A stretch of DNA of 58,177 nucleotides, taken from contig BLMD01000346.1 of assembly GCA_011959925.1 (NCBI GenBank), positions 1 to 58,177 on the forward strand, written 5' to 3'. Below are positions 50,801 to 58,177 of the stretch, piece after piece (the stretch's first letter is position 1; every line of letters begins with the position of its first letter). The notes below the pieces were generated by a model, which was not told the DNA's origin, did not search any database, and worked only from the letters and a program-made list of their open reading frames with translations. Both the position numbers and the translations under genes were made by a program. The DNA is from Lachnospiraceae bacterium (lineage in GTDB: Bacteria; Bacillota; Clostridia; Lachnospirales; Lachnospiraceae).

Positions 50801-52570
50801 TATGACGGCAGGCTGCAGGCGGCGGGATTAAACGGAAATCTGGGACTGAACCGGGATTATTTTACGCAGTCGTTCGATTATCCGATTGCGTCCGCCAAAA
50901 TGCAGAGGATTACGATTGTAGGAACCTATCAGGCGACAAAACTCTATGTGGACGGAGAATTTAAAAAGATTCTATATGCGGCGGCAAGCGACGCGGATCA
51001 TGGCGGGGGACTCGGCGCATCGACATGGACCGATGCGGACAATAATTTCCGGACCACATTTGTATTCCCGTTAAATACAATCGGAGAACATTTCTCGGGT
51101 TATATGGGAAATATAAAAGCGTACAATAAGGCTCTGTCCGTGGATGAGCTGGCGGCGGAACAGGAACACGGAAGCCGTGACGTGGACGTGGCAAGAAATC
51201 GTTTTGCGTATGCGGATAACAAAAATTCAGCTTTTTATACGGACGGGATCCGGCTGTTTCCGGCATGGAAAGCAACCGACGGCGACGGTCATGTGCCGGG
51301 CGTACAGGGAGCTTCCGCATCATATGAATCCAGATGGAATTCTTCGGATTACGATCAGGATTTTCTGATGGTGGACCTGGGATCTTTGAGAAAGATTTCA
51401 AAAGTAACGATCGACTGGGAAGCAAACCGCTATGCGGCTGCTTATAAGATTCTGGTGTCGGAAGACGGAACGAATTGGACGGAGGCAGCATCCGTAACCG
51501 GAAACACAAGCGCCCTGACGACAGATAGGTTTCCGGAGACGACGGCGCGCTATGTGAAAATGCAGGGCGTGCAGCGCAAATCCGGTTCAAACGAATATGC
51601 CGTTTTTGAAATAAAAGTATGCGAGACGGTGGATAAGACGGCTCTTTTTGAAAAATGCCGGGAAGCAGAGTCTTCATTTCAAAATATCGGATGGGAAACA
51701 GACGGGGCAGACAGCCGGTTCTATGAAAGCCTGGTTTTTGCAAAAGCCGTTTGCGGAGACGTTATGGCGGGACAGGAAGAGACAGATGCGGCAAAGAATG
51801 AATTAGAGAAAGCGGCGGCAAACTGGAAGGAGAAGAAGCAGCTGGTTACAGACGCAGAAGAGATTCGTTCCAAGAAAGCAGAGTATGACGCGGTAAGTTT
51901 TCAGAAATTTGAGGCGGCTTATGCTGCAATCGTGAATGCGGGAGACGATATATCTGCCGAAAGATACGAAGAATTGTTAAAAGCGCTGAGGGAAGCCATA
52001 CGTTCCCTTACAAAAAAATCCGTACGTCTTGCGGCTCCGTCCGTAACTTCTGTCAAGAGCCAGCCGACGAATGTAAAAATAACCTGGAACGCCGTTGCCA
52101 ATGCAGGCGCCTATCAGCTGTATCGTAAGGTAGGGAGCAGCGTGACAAAAGTAGGAAACGCCGTAACCGGCACACAGGCGTTGGATGAAAATCCGGCGGG
52201 CGGCAAATCGATGTCCTATTATGTCGTTGCAATTGGAAAAGCAGGCAGCATTTATACGGACAGCGCGGCTGGAAAAGCAATGAATATCCAGCTGCCGAAG
52301 GCGACGAATAAATTGACGGCTTCCCAGGTGAAGGGCAAGAAGGCAGTAACTTTGAAGTGGAAGAAGGTCAAAGGCGCATCTTCTTACCTGATCTTCCGGG
52401 CAGAGGGCAAAAAGGCGTTCAAAAAGATTGCGGCGGTTAAGAAAAAAATAACGTACCGCGATGCAAAGAAGCTGAAAAAAGGAAAGAGCTATTCTTATAA
52501 AATCGTAGCCGTATCCAAAAAGCTGTACAGTCCGATGAAACCGGCGAAGAAAGCAGTCAAAATCAAATAA
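47867..52570 (+). CDS. Secreted GH20 hexosaminidase/lacto-N-biosidase-type enzyme with CBM32, LamG and FN3 modules
   Basis: A 1567-aa exported enzyme. Signal peptide (KVRKRILPGILAAVIFCGSLFDVGLV, cleavage near YAAE), discoidin/CBM32-like domain, GH20 support domain (SKIIVNDRADEGLFEAAREMQ), then a GH20 barrel: YGTRGIMFDVARIPT, MIAELDTPGHSAAY, the catalytic D687-E688 in AGVDEYW, and ALWNSGYEDD. It is followed by LamG (VVLDYDFANMSQDQKTIFDASGNGYHG), a second CBM32 (VDLGSLRKISKVTIDWE), FIVAR-like helices, and two FN3-like lysine-rich repeats at the C-terminus, like those of the giant protein. It likely removes N-acetylhexosamine or lacto-N-biose from mucin-type glycans outside the cell. GGAGGGAGGAG precedes ATG 47867. 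Confidence 0.88.
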   Translation: MKVRKRILPGILAAVIFCGSLFDVGLVKEGPASVYAAENVALGKPVEASAQDPETPNCTGDLVTDGIIGNQDGDTGRWSGGVCKAGVNGDADQELIIDLKAAATTVESIKVHFYKLVWSRDYKILTSDSKESGWEEVHHVTVAEADRAGSVQNPTDTISGALAGSLKRYVKFLFSAGSLNASAGGNRISIREIEVFGTQTGVIDDVSSASEALAKVPGAMIVPETADEFQIPSVSEQYDIRIHGSEVDQVIAEDGRIAPYRIGNRSVQLILEAENKSNPSDTAKKNVTVTVEGNTNRYPALFPDVKQPNPVPDVLPTIQEWYGYEGSFTLTNDSKIIVNDRADEGLFEAAREMQADIEEICGRTLAIETGTSGSAGNIYLESLAKDTYGTGEEGYFLVNGENGIEIYSTTKTGVLYGTVTVEQILYQDASHTSVPKGVIRDYPLYGTRGIMFDVARIPTRIQFLQDYSKILKWYKLNTMQIHLNDNQWSDPAYSPDPELWKEVEASHRLESELFPSLAKQNSKFLKTGDNEGRYDYYYSTHTGMENGGELYYSKEEYRALEDAMGRRGVKMIAELDTPGHSAAYNKYVYYHQEEVIHALVEHGYLDRDTYLNADGSVKKNFYTHKPGPSGTGNFELLSIDEESSNAEEAENARNAKIFMTALFDEYLGGIDGIEPIFTTDTVSAGVDEYWSKTPATKAAFGKYINYMHDLLGDSGKKAEHSKNDKGYGKDVIIWGAFSQFPVSSTVSKDLTIALWNSGYEDDPMARLREGFSLINIPQPFLYTTPGRNHKDMLNEAYVYYNWDPTKFTDSISADKGEPLLKGAMGALWGDENREGITEADLHERYLRLAAMVGEKNWGGTKENDTFLSYEQKFDRLKEGPGTKIANKIDSKTNVVLDYDFANMSQDQKTIFDASGNGYHGTVTGGEVVTKAGTKMLKFDGSTTIKTPLTTLGYPYTMSFDVYLDGNENNDKDSALFSGYDGRLQAAGLNGNLGLNRDYFTQSFDYPIASAKMQRITIVGTYQATKLYVDGEFKKILYAAASDADHGGGLGASTWTDADNNFRTTFVFPLNTIGEHFSGYMGNIKAYNKALSVDELAAEQEHGSRDVDVARNRFAYADNKNSAFYTDGIRLFPAWKATDGDGHVPGVQGASASYESRWNSSDYDQDFLMVDLGSLRKISKVTIDWEANRYAAAYKILVSEDGTNWTEAASVTGNTSALTTDRFPETTARYVKMQGVQRKSGSNEYAVFEIKVCETVDKTALFEKCREAESSFQNIGWETDGADSRFYESLVFAKAVCGDVMAGQEETDAAKNELEKAAANWKEKKQLVTDAEEIRSKKAEYDAVSFQKFEAAYAAIVNAGDDISAERYEELLKALREAIRSLTKKSVRLAAPSVTSVKSQPTNVKITWNAVANAGAYQLYRKVGSSVTKVGNAVTGTQALDENPAGGKSMSYYVVAIGKAGSIYTDSAAGKAMNIQLPKATNKLTASQVKGKKAVTLKWKKVKGASSYLIFRAEGKKAFKKIAAVKKKITYRDAKKLKKGKSYSYKIVAVSKKLYSPMKPAKKAVKIK

Positions 52571-52606
52571 TGAGGAGAAAAGAAGAGGTTTAGGAGGTAT
52601 CACATC

Positions 52607-54298
52607 ATGGCATGGTATGATGAAGCAGTATTTTATCACATTTATCCGTTGGGGCTTACAGGAGCCCCGAAGGAAAATTCTTATGGAAAGCCGGAACATC
52701 GTCTCAATACGTTGATTCCCTGGATTTCTCATATAAAAAAGATCGGGTGCGACGCAATCTATATCGGACCGCTGTTTGAATCGGTCGGGCACGGATACGA
52801 GACGACGGATTATAAAAAACTGGACAGCCGCCTCGGAACGAATGAGGATCTGGCGAATTATGTAAAGGAATGTCACAAACAGGGAATTCGTGTTATTTTA
52901 GACGGTGTGTTCAATCACACCGGCCGCGATTTTTTCGCATTTGCCGACATTAAGAAAAACAGGGAAAATTCTCCTTATAAAGACTGGTACTGTAATGTGA
53001 ACTTTTATGGAAATAACGAATATAACGACGGTTTTTCCTATGAAAACTGGGGAGGATATAATCTGCTCGTAAAGTTAAATCAGCATAATCCGGCGGTCCG
53101 GGACTATATCTGTGATGTGGTACGGTTCTGGGTTCGTGAATTTGATATCGACGGAATCCGCCTAGATGCGGCGGATGTGCTGGATTTTGACTATATGCAT
53201 GCGCTTCGTTCGGTGGCGGAGGAAGTGAAGCCGGAGTTCTGGCTGATGGGCGAAGTAATTCACGGCGATTATACGCGCTGGGTCAATGAGGGGACGCTGC
53301 ATTCCGTGACGAATTATCAGCTGCACAAGGCGCTGTATTCCGGGCACAACGACCATAATTATTTTGAAATTGCCCATACGGTAAAAAATCTGTATGCCAA
53401 GGGGGGAAACCGCCCCGACGGCTTGAAGCTTTATAATTTTGTAGACAATCATGACGTGGAACGGATTTACACCAAGTTAAACGTCAAAGCACATTTTACG
53501 CCGGTTCATATTCTGTTGTACACGCTTCCGGGCGTTCCGTCTGTTTATTACGGTTCGGAATTTGGAATTGAAGGGAAAAAAGACCGGTTTTCCGATGATT
53601 CTCTTCGTCCGGCGCTGTCTTATTCCGAATGCCAGAATGCCGCGGAACAAAATCCGTTTACGCGTCTGATCGCGGCGCTGGGGAAAGTACGCAAGAGTGC
53701 GGCTCCGCTTTCTTACGGGGATTATAACGAGCTGCTCCTGACAAACCGGCAGTATGCATTTTCCAGAAATTATGAGGGAGAATCGGTGGTCGTTGCCGTA
53801 AACAACGACGACAGCGATTACGTAATGACACTGCCGGCGGGGAATGCCGCAGAATATATCGGCGCTTTGTCCGGCGAGAGAGTCAGCGTAACCGGCGGAA
53901 ATATCGCAGTCAACATCAAGGCAAACGCAGGAGAAATCTGGCTTCCGGTATCCGGGGAACATAGGGCAGACCAAACGCCGTCAGGTTCCGTGATTCCGGA
54001 TACATCTGACCTGATCAAAGCAGAAGCGATGCCGCAGTCTTTGGCAGAACCGAAAGCATGCGCAGAACCGGAGCCAAAGGAAGATGCGGCTGCAAAAGAA
54101 GAACCTGCTGCAGAGAAAAAAGAGAACGCCAAAGAAGCGCCGGACGAATCGTTTGAGAAGGGAAGAATTGCCGGGCTTCAGGAAGCGATCCTTGCGATTA
54201 TGGAAAAAAACGGTCCGGTCACGGAACAGATGAAACGGGATGTCAGGAATAATGTCTATCACGATTCCCTGATCACATGGATCAAAAGTTTTCGTTAA
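52607..54298 (+). CDS. Cytoplasmic GH13 alpha-amylase-family enzyme with acidic C-terminal tail
   Basis: A 563-aa GH13 enzyme without signal peptide. Catalytic regions: VILDGVFNHT, the nucleophile in GIRLDAADVL, acid/base in WLMGEVIHGDY, and FVDNHDVERI. It has an unusual tail: after the catalytic and C-domain (ending near AGEIWLPVSGE), a ~70-residue Ala/Glu/Lys-rich linker is followed by a helical end (ESFEKGRIAGLQEAILAIMEKN...). It likely hydrolyses short alpha-glucans or cyclodextrins. It begins 36 bp after the GH20 gene with a good AGGAGG, so it may be transcribed with it. Confidence 0.85.
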   Translation: MAWYDEAVFYHIYPLGLTGAPKENSYGKPEHRLNTLIPWISHIKKIGCDAIYIGPLFESVGHGYETTDYKKLDSRLGTNEDLANYVKECHKQGIRVILDGVFNHTGRDFFAFADIKKNRENSPYKDWYCNVNFYGNNEYNDGFSYENWGGYNLLVKLNQHNPAVRDYICDVVRFWVREFDIDGIRLDAADVLDFDYMHALRSVAEEVKPEFWLMGEVIHGDYTRWVNEGTLHSVTNYQLHKALYSGHNDHNYFEIAHTVKNLYAKGGNRPDGLKLYNFVDNHDVERIYTKLNVKAHFTPVHILLYTLPGVPSVYYGSEFGIEGKKDRFSDDSLRPALSYSECQNAAEQNPFTRLIAALGKVRKSAAPLSYGDYNELLLTNRQYAFSRNYEGESVVVAVNNDDSDYVMTLPAGNAAEYIGALSGERVSVTGGNIAVNIKANAGEIWLPVSGEHRADQTPSGSVIPDTSDLIKAEAMPQSLAEPKACAEPEPKEDAAAKEEPAAEKKENAKEAPDESFEKGRIAGLQEAILAIMEKNGPVTEQMKRDVRNNVYHDSLITWIKSFR

Positions 54299-54345
54299 GT
54301 GTACGGCAGAACAATGATCGCAGCAAACGATTTCAAGATTTATGG

Positions 54346-54374
54346 TTGACAGCAGATGCCTGATATGGTAAACT
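54346..54374 (+). promoter_or_regulatory. Promoter of the trp operon leader
   Basis: A perfect TTGACA (54346-54351), 17-bp spacer and TAAACT (54369-54374). Transcription would start near 54381, just before the T-box leader. Confidence 0.7.
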
Positions 54375-54384
54375 GTCTTCAGTT

Positions 54385-54747
54385 AAAAAGAACAGATAAA
54401 GTCAGTGAGCAAAGAGAGTACCATAGAAAGGTTCCTCACAGAGAGTCATCGGCGGTGGAAGATGACAGGAAAGTTTTATGGGAATGGGTTTGTGAGACGC
54501 AAAGCGAATCAGAGTAGCGGATGCCGTGTTCCTCACGTTACAGGGGTGAGATATCGAAGAAATTCCGTATCAAAATGAGACTATGCGATAGGTGGCGAGT
54601 ATTTTCCGAATCGGGGAATACTCGCTTTTTGTATACAAAGACCGGCATTGCCGTCTTTTGTAAACACGGCATAGTAAATACCGGGTGGCACCACGAGAAG
54701 ATCGTCCCGGACGTTCTGGCTTAGTTCCAGAATGTCCGGGATATTTT
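54385..54747 (+). promoter_or_regulatory. Tryptophan T-box leader
   Basis: Stem I has the conserved AGAGAG and GGCGGTGGAAGATGACAGG stretch. The specifier triplet is TGG (54485-54487) in GGAATGGG, the codon for tryptophan. The T-box core is GGGTGGCACCACG (54683-54695), which pairs with the uncharged tRNA 3' end. The terminator is TCCCGGAC-GTTCTGG / CCAGAA-TGTCCGGGA (54705-54741) with a T-run. Stem III (54595-54626) is a strong GCGAGTATT / AATACTCGC hairpin followed by TTTTT, itself terminator-like. Uncharged tRNA-Trp should block termination and turn the operon on. Confidence 0.9.
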
Positions 54748-54839
54748 TATTGCCGCGTATCGAAATCCATTGACCCGCAGAAACCGGGAGCTGCGGGATC
54801 GAACGGCTTTGTCTTGTGCAGATCACAGGAGGTTATGAT

Positions 54840-56270
54840 ATGAAAAGAGTGTATCGAGTGTATAAAAAGACGGTCAGCCTTGTAGATGAGACCGCAGCCG
54901 GCATGTATCAAAATCTGGCAGGAAATAAAACCGGTTTTTTGCTGGAAAGTTATGATAAAAGCTATGACAGGTTTACGGTCTTTGGCGTAAATCCGGAAGA
55001 AATCGTCCGGTCGAACGGACAGTCTTTAGAAATTTTGTATGCAGACGGCAGAATACGGAGAAAAGAGGGAAACCCTCTGGAATTGCTGAAAGAATATTAC
55101 AGTGAGTTTGAAATCAGAAAAGAAGCAGGAGACGCCGGATTTTCGGGAGGGCTGGTGGGAAATCTGGGCTACGATTTTATACGATATACGGAACAGGTCC
55201 CGGATAAAAATCCGGATGAAATAGGAATAGATTCGATACAGATGATGTGGGTGAAAGAATGTATTGTGGCGGATCTTCTGGCGGAAACGATAACGGCCGT
55301 TGTATTGGAAGAAGACAGCGGCGAGGGCAAAGCGCGCGCTTTGGAAAAGGCAGAGAAATTACTGCATGCAGTTCGGGCAAAGCCGGAAGAAGAGAAACTG
55401 TTTGAACCGGACGGCAGAATTGTAAACACGTCGGATACGCCGGAAGAATATATCCAAAAAGTGCGAAAGATCAAACAATATATCAAAGAGGGGCACGTAT
55501 TTCAGACCGTGCTGTCACAGAGATGGACGGTAGAGACCGGATTAAGCGGATTTGAAATCTATCGAAAGCTGCGCCGGTTAAACCCGTCTCCGTACTTGTA
55601 TTACTTCAATTACGGTTCGTTTGAAGTCATCGGCAGTTCCCCGGAAATGATCGTAAAAAAACAGGGGGACCGCATGTATACCTGCCCCATTGCAGGTACA
55701 AGAAAACGGGGACAGGATGACGCACAGGATGACCGACTGAAAAGAGAGCTTCTCGCGGATGAGAAAGAGCGCGCGGAGCATGTGATGCTGGTGGACCTTG
55801 CAAGAAATGATATGGGAAAGGTTTCAGCGTTTGGAAGCGTAAAAGTGACGGAATTTATGGATGTAAAAAAATTTTCCCATGTCATGCATCTGGTGTCGAA
55901 AGTAGAAGGCAGGAGACAAAAAGAGCTGCATCCGCTTGATCTGGCGGCTTCTTTTCTTCCGGCAGGAACATTAAGCGGCGCGCCGAAAATACGGGCAATG
56001 GAAATTATCGACGAATTAGAGAAGGTAAAGCGGGGGCTGTACGGAGGTGCGACCGGATATATTGATTTTTCCGGCGATATGGATTTTTGCATCACCATCC
56101 GTACAATGGTCAAACGAAACGGAACCGTTTATCTGCAGGCAGGAGCCGGTATTGTGGCGGATTCTGTGCCGGAGAGGGAATATGAAGAGTGCTGCCATAA
56201 AGTTATGGCGCTTGCAAGTACATTGATTCCGGATGGCGTAAGAATAAGAAATCAGGAGGTGTGCAAATGA
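54840..56270 (+). CDS. trpE: Anthranilate synthase component I
   Basis: A 476-aa enzyme. The feedback-inhibition (Trp-binding) motif LLES is at the N-terminal domain (FLLESYDKSYDR), and catalytic-domain motifs are PIAGTRKRG, VDLARND and TLSGAPKIRAMEIIDELE. With TrpG it converts chorismate and glutamine to anthranilate. ATG 54840 is chosen over 54816 because AGGAGG is 7 nt upstream. It is the first gene after the Trp T-box leader and overlaps trpG by 4 bp. Confidence 0.95.
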   Translation: MKRVYRVYKKTVSLVDETAAGMYQNLAGNKTGFLLESYDKSYDRFTVFGVNPEEIVRSNGQSLEILYADGRIRRKEGNPLELLKEYYSEFEIRKEAGDAGFSGGLVGNLGYDFIRYTEQVPDKNPDEIGIDSIQMMWVKECIVADLLAETITAVVLEEDSGEGKARALEKAEKLLHAVRAKPEEEKLFEPDGRIVNTSDTPEEYIQKVRKIKQYIKEGHVFQTVLSQRWTVETGLSGFEIYRKLRRLNPSPYLYYFNYGSFEVIGSSPEMIVKKQGDRMYTCPIAGTRKRGQDDAQDDRLKRELLADEKERAEHVMLVDLARNDMGKVSAFGSVKVTEFMDVKKFSHVMHLVSKVEGRRQKELHPLDLAASFLPAGTLSGAPKIRAMEIIDELEKVKRGLYGGATGYIDFSGDMDFCITIRTMVKRNGTVYLQAGAGIVADSVPEREYEECCHKVMALASTLIPDGVRIRNQEVCK

Positions 56271-56848
56271 TTTTGCTGATTGACAATTATGACTCCTTTA
56301 CGTATAACCTCTATCAGTATTTGGGCGTTTTTTGTGAAGAGATTCAGGTGGTTCGGAACGATCAGATTACAATAGAAGAGATCGGACAATTAAAACCGGA
56401 TCATATCGTGCTGTCGCCCGGACCAAAATCGCCCCGAGAGGCCGGTATCTGTGTGAAAGCCATACAGGCATTTTGGCGCCAAATTCCGATTCTTGGTATC
56501 TGCCTGGGACATCAGTGTATCGGAGAGGCGTTTGGAGGAACGGTATCGTACGCAAAGGAACTATACCACGGAAAACAGTCTGAAATTTACCATAATCAAG
56601 AAGGCTTGTTTCAGGGGCTTCCTTCTCCGGTTACGGCGGCACGATATCACTCCCTTGCTGTTTTGAAACAAGGCCTGCCGGTTTGTTTCAAGGTTACGGC
56701 AGAGACGAAAGACGGGGAGATTATGGCAATGGAGCATAAAAAATTTCCGGTGTACGGGCTGCAGTTTCATCCGGAATCTGTTGTGACAAAGTACGGCAGG
56801 CGTATGATGGAACATTTTTTAAACTGCAGAAGCGGCTGGAAACGATAA
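56267..56848 (+). CDS. trpG: Anthranilate synthase component II (glutamine amidotransferase)
   Basis: A 193-aa class I glutamine amidotransferase. Motifs: LLIDNYDSFTYNL at the start, the catalytic Cys in GICLGHQCIGEAF, and the His-Glu pair in LQFHPESV. It supplies ammonia to TrpE. The start overlaps the trpE stop (ATGA), and AGGAGG is 7 nt upstream. It may also serve PabB in folate synthesis, which cannot be excluded. Unlike the usual order, trpD does not follow. Confidence 0.93.
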   Translation: MILLIDNYDSFTYNLYQYLGVFCEEIQVVRNDQITIEEIGQLKPDHIVLSPGPKSPREAGICVKAIQAFWRQIPILGICLGHQCIGEAFGGTVSYAKELYHGKQSEIYHNQEGLFQGLPSPVTAARYHSLAVLKQGLPVCFKVTAETKDGEIMAMEHKKFPVYGLQFHPESVVTKYGRRMMEHFLNCRSGWKR

Positions 56849-56906
56849 GCTCTGACGGACGCAGACGTAACACCTGGATGCGGATGGAGATATGGAGGAA
56901 TGCATG

Positions 56907-57692
56907 ATGTTAAAGAAAATTACAGCGGATAAACGGATCCGGTTAGAAAAACAGAAAGCGTTGGTTCCCTTTTGTGCAATCAGACGGGAAGCAGAGCTGG
57001 CGAACAGGAAAGAGGGTCTTTTTGATCAGGCGTTGCAGAAAAAAGGAATTTCGATAATCGGGGAATTTAAAAACGCTTCTCCGAGCCTGGGAAAAATAAA
57101 AAGCAAAATCACTATGAAAGAACGAATGGAGGCGTATCAGGCGTCGGTAGACGCGATTTCCTGTCTGACGGAAGAAGATCATTTTCTGGGGAGTATCGAC
57201 GATCTGAAAAAAATCCGAACGATGACGGAGCTTCCCATTCTGCGGAAAGATTTTATGATAGACGAATATCAGTTTTATGAAGCGAAAGCGGCCGGGGCAG
57301 ACGCCGTTCTTTTGATCGCTGCGATTTTAGACGATGTGCAGATGAGAGATTTTTATGGTCTTACGAAAGCGCTTCACATGGATGCGCTGGTGGAAGTACA
57401 TGACGAATGGGAGCTGGAGCGGGCGCTTTTGGCGGATGTTTCCGTTATCGGCATCAATAACAGGGATCTGAACGATTTTACGATTCGTTTAGAAACGACA
57501 AAACGTCTCTCATCCATGGTTCCCCAAGGAAAACGGATTGTTTCGGAAAGCGGCGTTAGAGAGGATGCGCATATACAGTATCTAAAAGAGTGCGGCGTAG
57601 ACGCGTGTTTGGTCGGAAGGGCATTGATGGAAGCAGAAGATCCCAAGGAGCTGGTAAAACGATGGAAACATTACGAAAGAAACCAAAGATAA
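56907..57692 (+). CDS. trpC: Indole-3-glycerol-phosphate synthase
   Basis: A 261-aa TIM-barrel enzyme. It shows the conserved FKNASPSLGKI (normally F-K-x-x-SPSxG), CLTEEDHFLGS, PILRKDFMIDEYQ, LVEVHDEWEL, IGINNRDLNDF and SESGVRED motifs. It cyclises CdRP to indole-glycerol phosphate. The start is ATG 56907 or 56904, because GGAGG at 56894-56898 would lie inside the 56892 start. It overlaps the trpF start by 31 bp. It follows trpG by only ~58 bp of non-coding sequence, where trpD would be expected. Confidence 0.94.
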   Translation: MLKKITADKRIRLEKQKALVPFCAIRREAELANRKEGLFDQALQKKGISIIGEFKNASPSLGKIKSKITMKERMEAYQASVDAISCLTEEDHFLGSIDDLKKIRTMTELPILRKDFMIDEYQFYEAKAAGADAVLLIAAILDDVQMRDFYGLTKALHMDALVEVHDEWELERALLADVSVIGINNRDLNDFTIRLETTKRLSSMVPQGKRIVSESGVREDAHIQYLKECGVDACLVGRALMEAEDPKELVKRWKHYERNQR

Positions 57693-58135
57693 AAATCTGT
57701 GGTATTACGAGCCGAGAAGAAGCAGAGTATCTGAACGAAGCAAACGCAGAGTATGCGGGATTTGTTCTTTATGAAAAAAGCAGACGCAAGGTCAACTTCT
57801 CTTTGGCGGCGGAGGCGATGGAAGCGCTGAAAGAGGGAATCTTAAAAGTGGCGGTGGTCGTAGATCCTTCTCTTGCATTGGTCCGGGAAATTGAACAGCA
57901 AAAATTTGATATCATTCAGGTACACGGAACACTGTGCAGGGAGGTAAGAGAAGGAGCAAAACTGCCGGTCTTTCGGGCAGTCAATATTTCGGATCCAACG
58001 ATGTGGAAAGCTTTTACGAAAGAAGAGATTGCGGCAGGAGGATGTATTGCCGGGTATGTGGCGGACGGAGCCGGGTATGGAGGCGGCGTTGGGTTTGACT
58101 GGAAAAACCTGGGGGAAGAAGTCCATATGCACTAA
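57662..58135 (+). pseudogene. trpF: Phosphoribosylanthranilate isomerase, C-terminally truncated
   Basis: A 157-aa reading frame with the first three quarters of TrpF: the catalytic Cys in KICGIT, VAVVVDPS, IIQVHGT, and the catalytic Asp in ADGAGYGGGVGFDW. A complete protein continues for about 45-50 residues with the phosphate-binding LAGGL strand and VD-x-SSGVE, but here the stop follows at HMH. Those two strands cannot be found in the remaining 42 bp in any frame, so the barrel is incomplete and activity is unlikely. It overlaps the end of trpC. Confidence 0.8.
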
Positions 58136-58163
58136 CTTTAATGCAAATCCATAAAATTTCTGT

Positions 58164-58169
58164 TATAAT
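58164..58169 (+). promoter_or_regulatory. Possible -10 element at the window edge
   Basis: A perfect TATAAT at 58164-58169, 8 bp from the end of the window. It may belong to the gene that follows, outside this window, and would mean that the trp transcript unit stops here. The -35 is weak. Confidence 0.35.
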
Positions 58170-58177
58170 CAAACAGA

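Overview
The window reads as chromosome of a low-to-mid GC, strictly anaerobic, Gram-positive gut Clostridium of the Lachnospiraceae type. Pointers are a single-chain glycyl-tRNA synthetase, the era-yqzL-recO gene order, CarD, a flavodiiron protein, a THF-riboswitch-controlled FolT, a trp T-box leader, fused Clostridia-type haem/sirohaem genes, and very large secreted mucin-type glycan proteins with lysine-rich FN3 tails. Species cannot be set from the sequence alone. No rRNA, tRNA, CRISPR array or intact insertion sequence was seen.

Layout. (1) 1-4.3 kb: an accessory, visibly AT-rich island. It holds a 5'-truncated tyrosine integrase, a small HTH protein, an Abi_C-type abortive-infection protein, a class III nucleotidyl-cyclase-like protein, a DUF2971-like protein, and an intergenic block of repeated ATGCAC motifs. 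It looks like a defence cargo left by a mobile element. (2) 4.4-7.4 kb: LMW phosphatase, nucleosidase-like protein, spore-photoproduct-lyase-like radical SAM protein and SDR, tightly packed or overlapping. (3) 7.5-10.1 kb: FprA and an orphan histidine kinase on the minus strand, then a cold-shock gene. (4) 10.3-18.8 kb: housekeeping genes (M16C peptidase, era, yqzL, recO, lipoprotein, glyQS, yceD-rpmF, carD). (5) 18.8-24.8 kb: a broken mscL, the THF riboswitch with folT, uppP, glgX, hypoxanthine-DNA glycosylase, greA and a class B sortase. (6) 24.8-31.6 kb: HD phosphohydrolase, metallophosphoesterase, an unusual CysN-like GTPase without CysD, membrane proteins and a CPA2 antiporter. (7) 31.8-38.7 kb: a secreted Ig-like protein, then tetrapyrrole genes with two striking fusions (SirC-HemL and HemC-CobA-HemD) around hemA. 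(8) 38.7-54.3 kb: a structured 490-bp leader, a 2831-aa secreted protein with an intact SGNH esterase and a sialidase-fold propeller that has lost its recognisable catalytic residues, a 1567-aa secreted GH20 protein, and a cytoplasmic GH13. (9) 54.3-58.2 kb: a tryptophan T-box, trpE, trpG, trpC and a C-terminally truncated trpF, with trpD absent.

How the parts work together. The GH20 and sialidase-like/SGNH proteins form a secreted glycan-processing pair with similar C-terminal modules, and the GH13 behind them would handle alpha-glucans in the cytoplasm. The tetrapyrrole genes supply the steps from glutamyl-tRNA to uroporphyrinogen III and precorrin-2/sirohydrochlorin, except HemB, which is not in the window. 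The trp genes are led by a complete-looking Trp-responsive leader, yet the operon is incomplete here. The best candidates for something undescribed are the cyclase plus DUF2971-like pair, the inactive-looking sialidase propeller joined to an SGNH esterase, and the SirC-HemL fusion.
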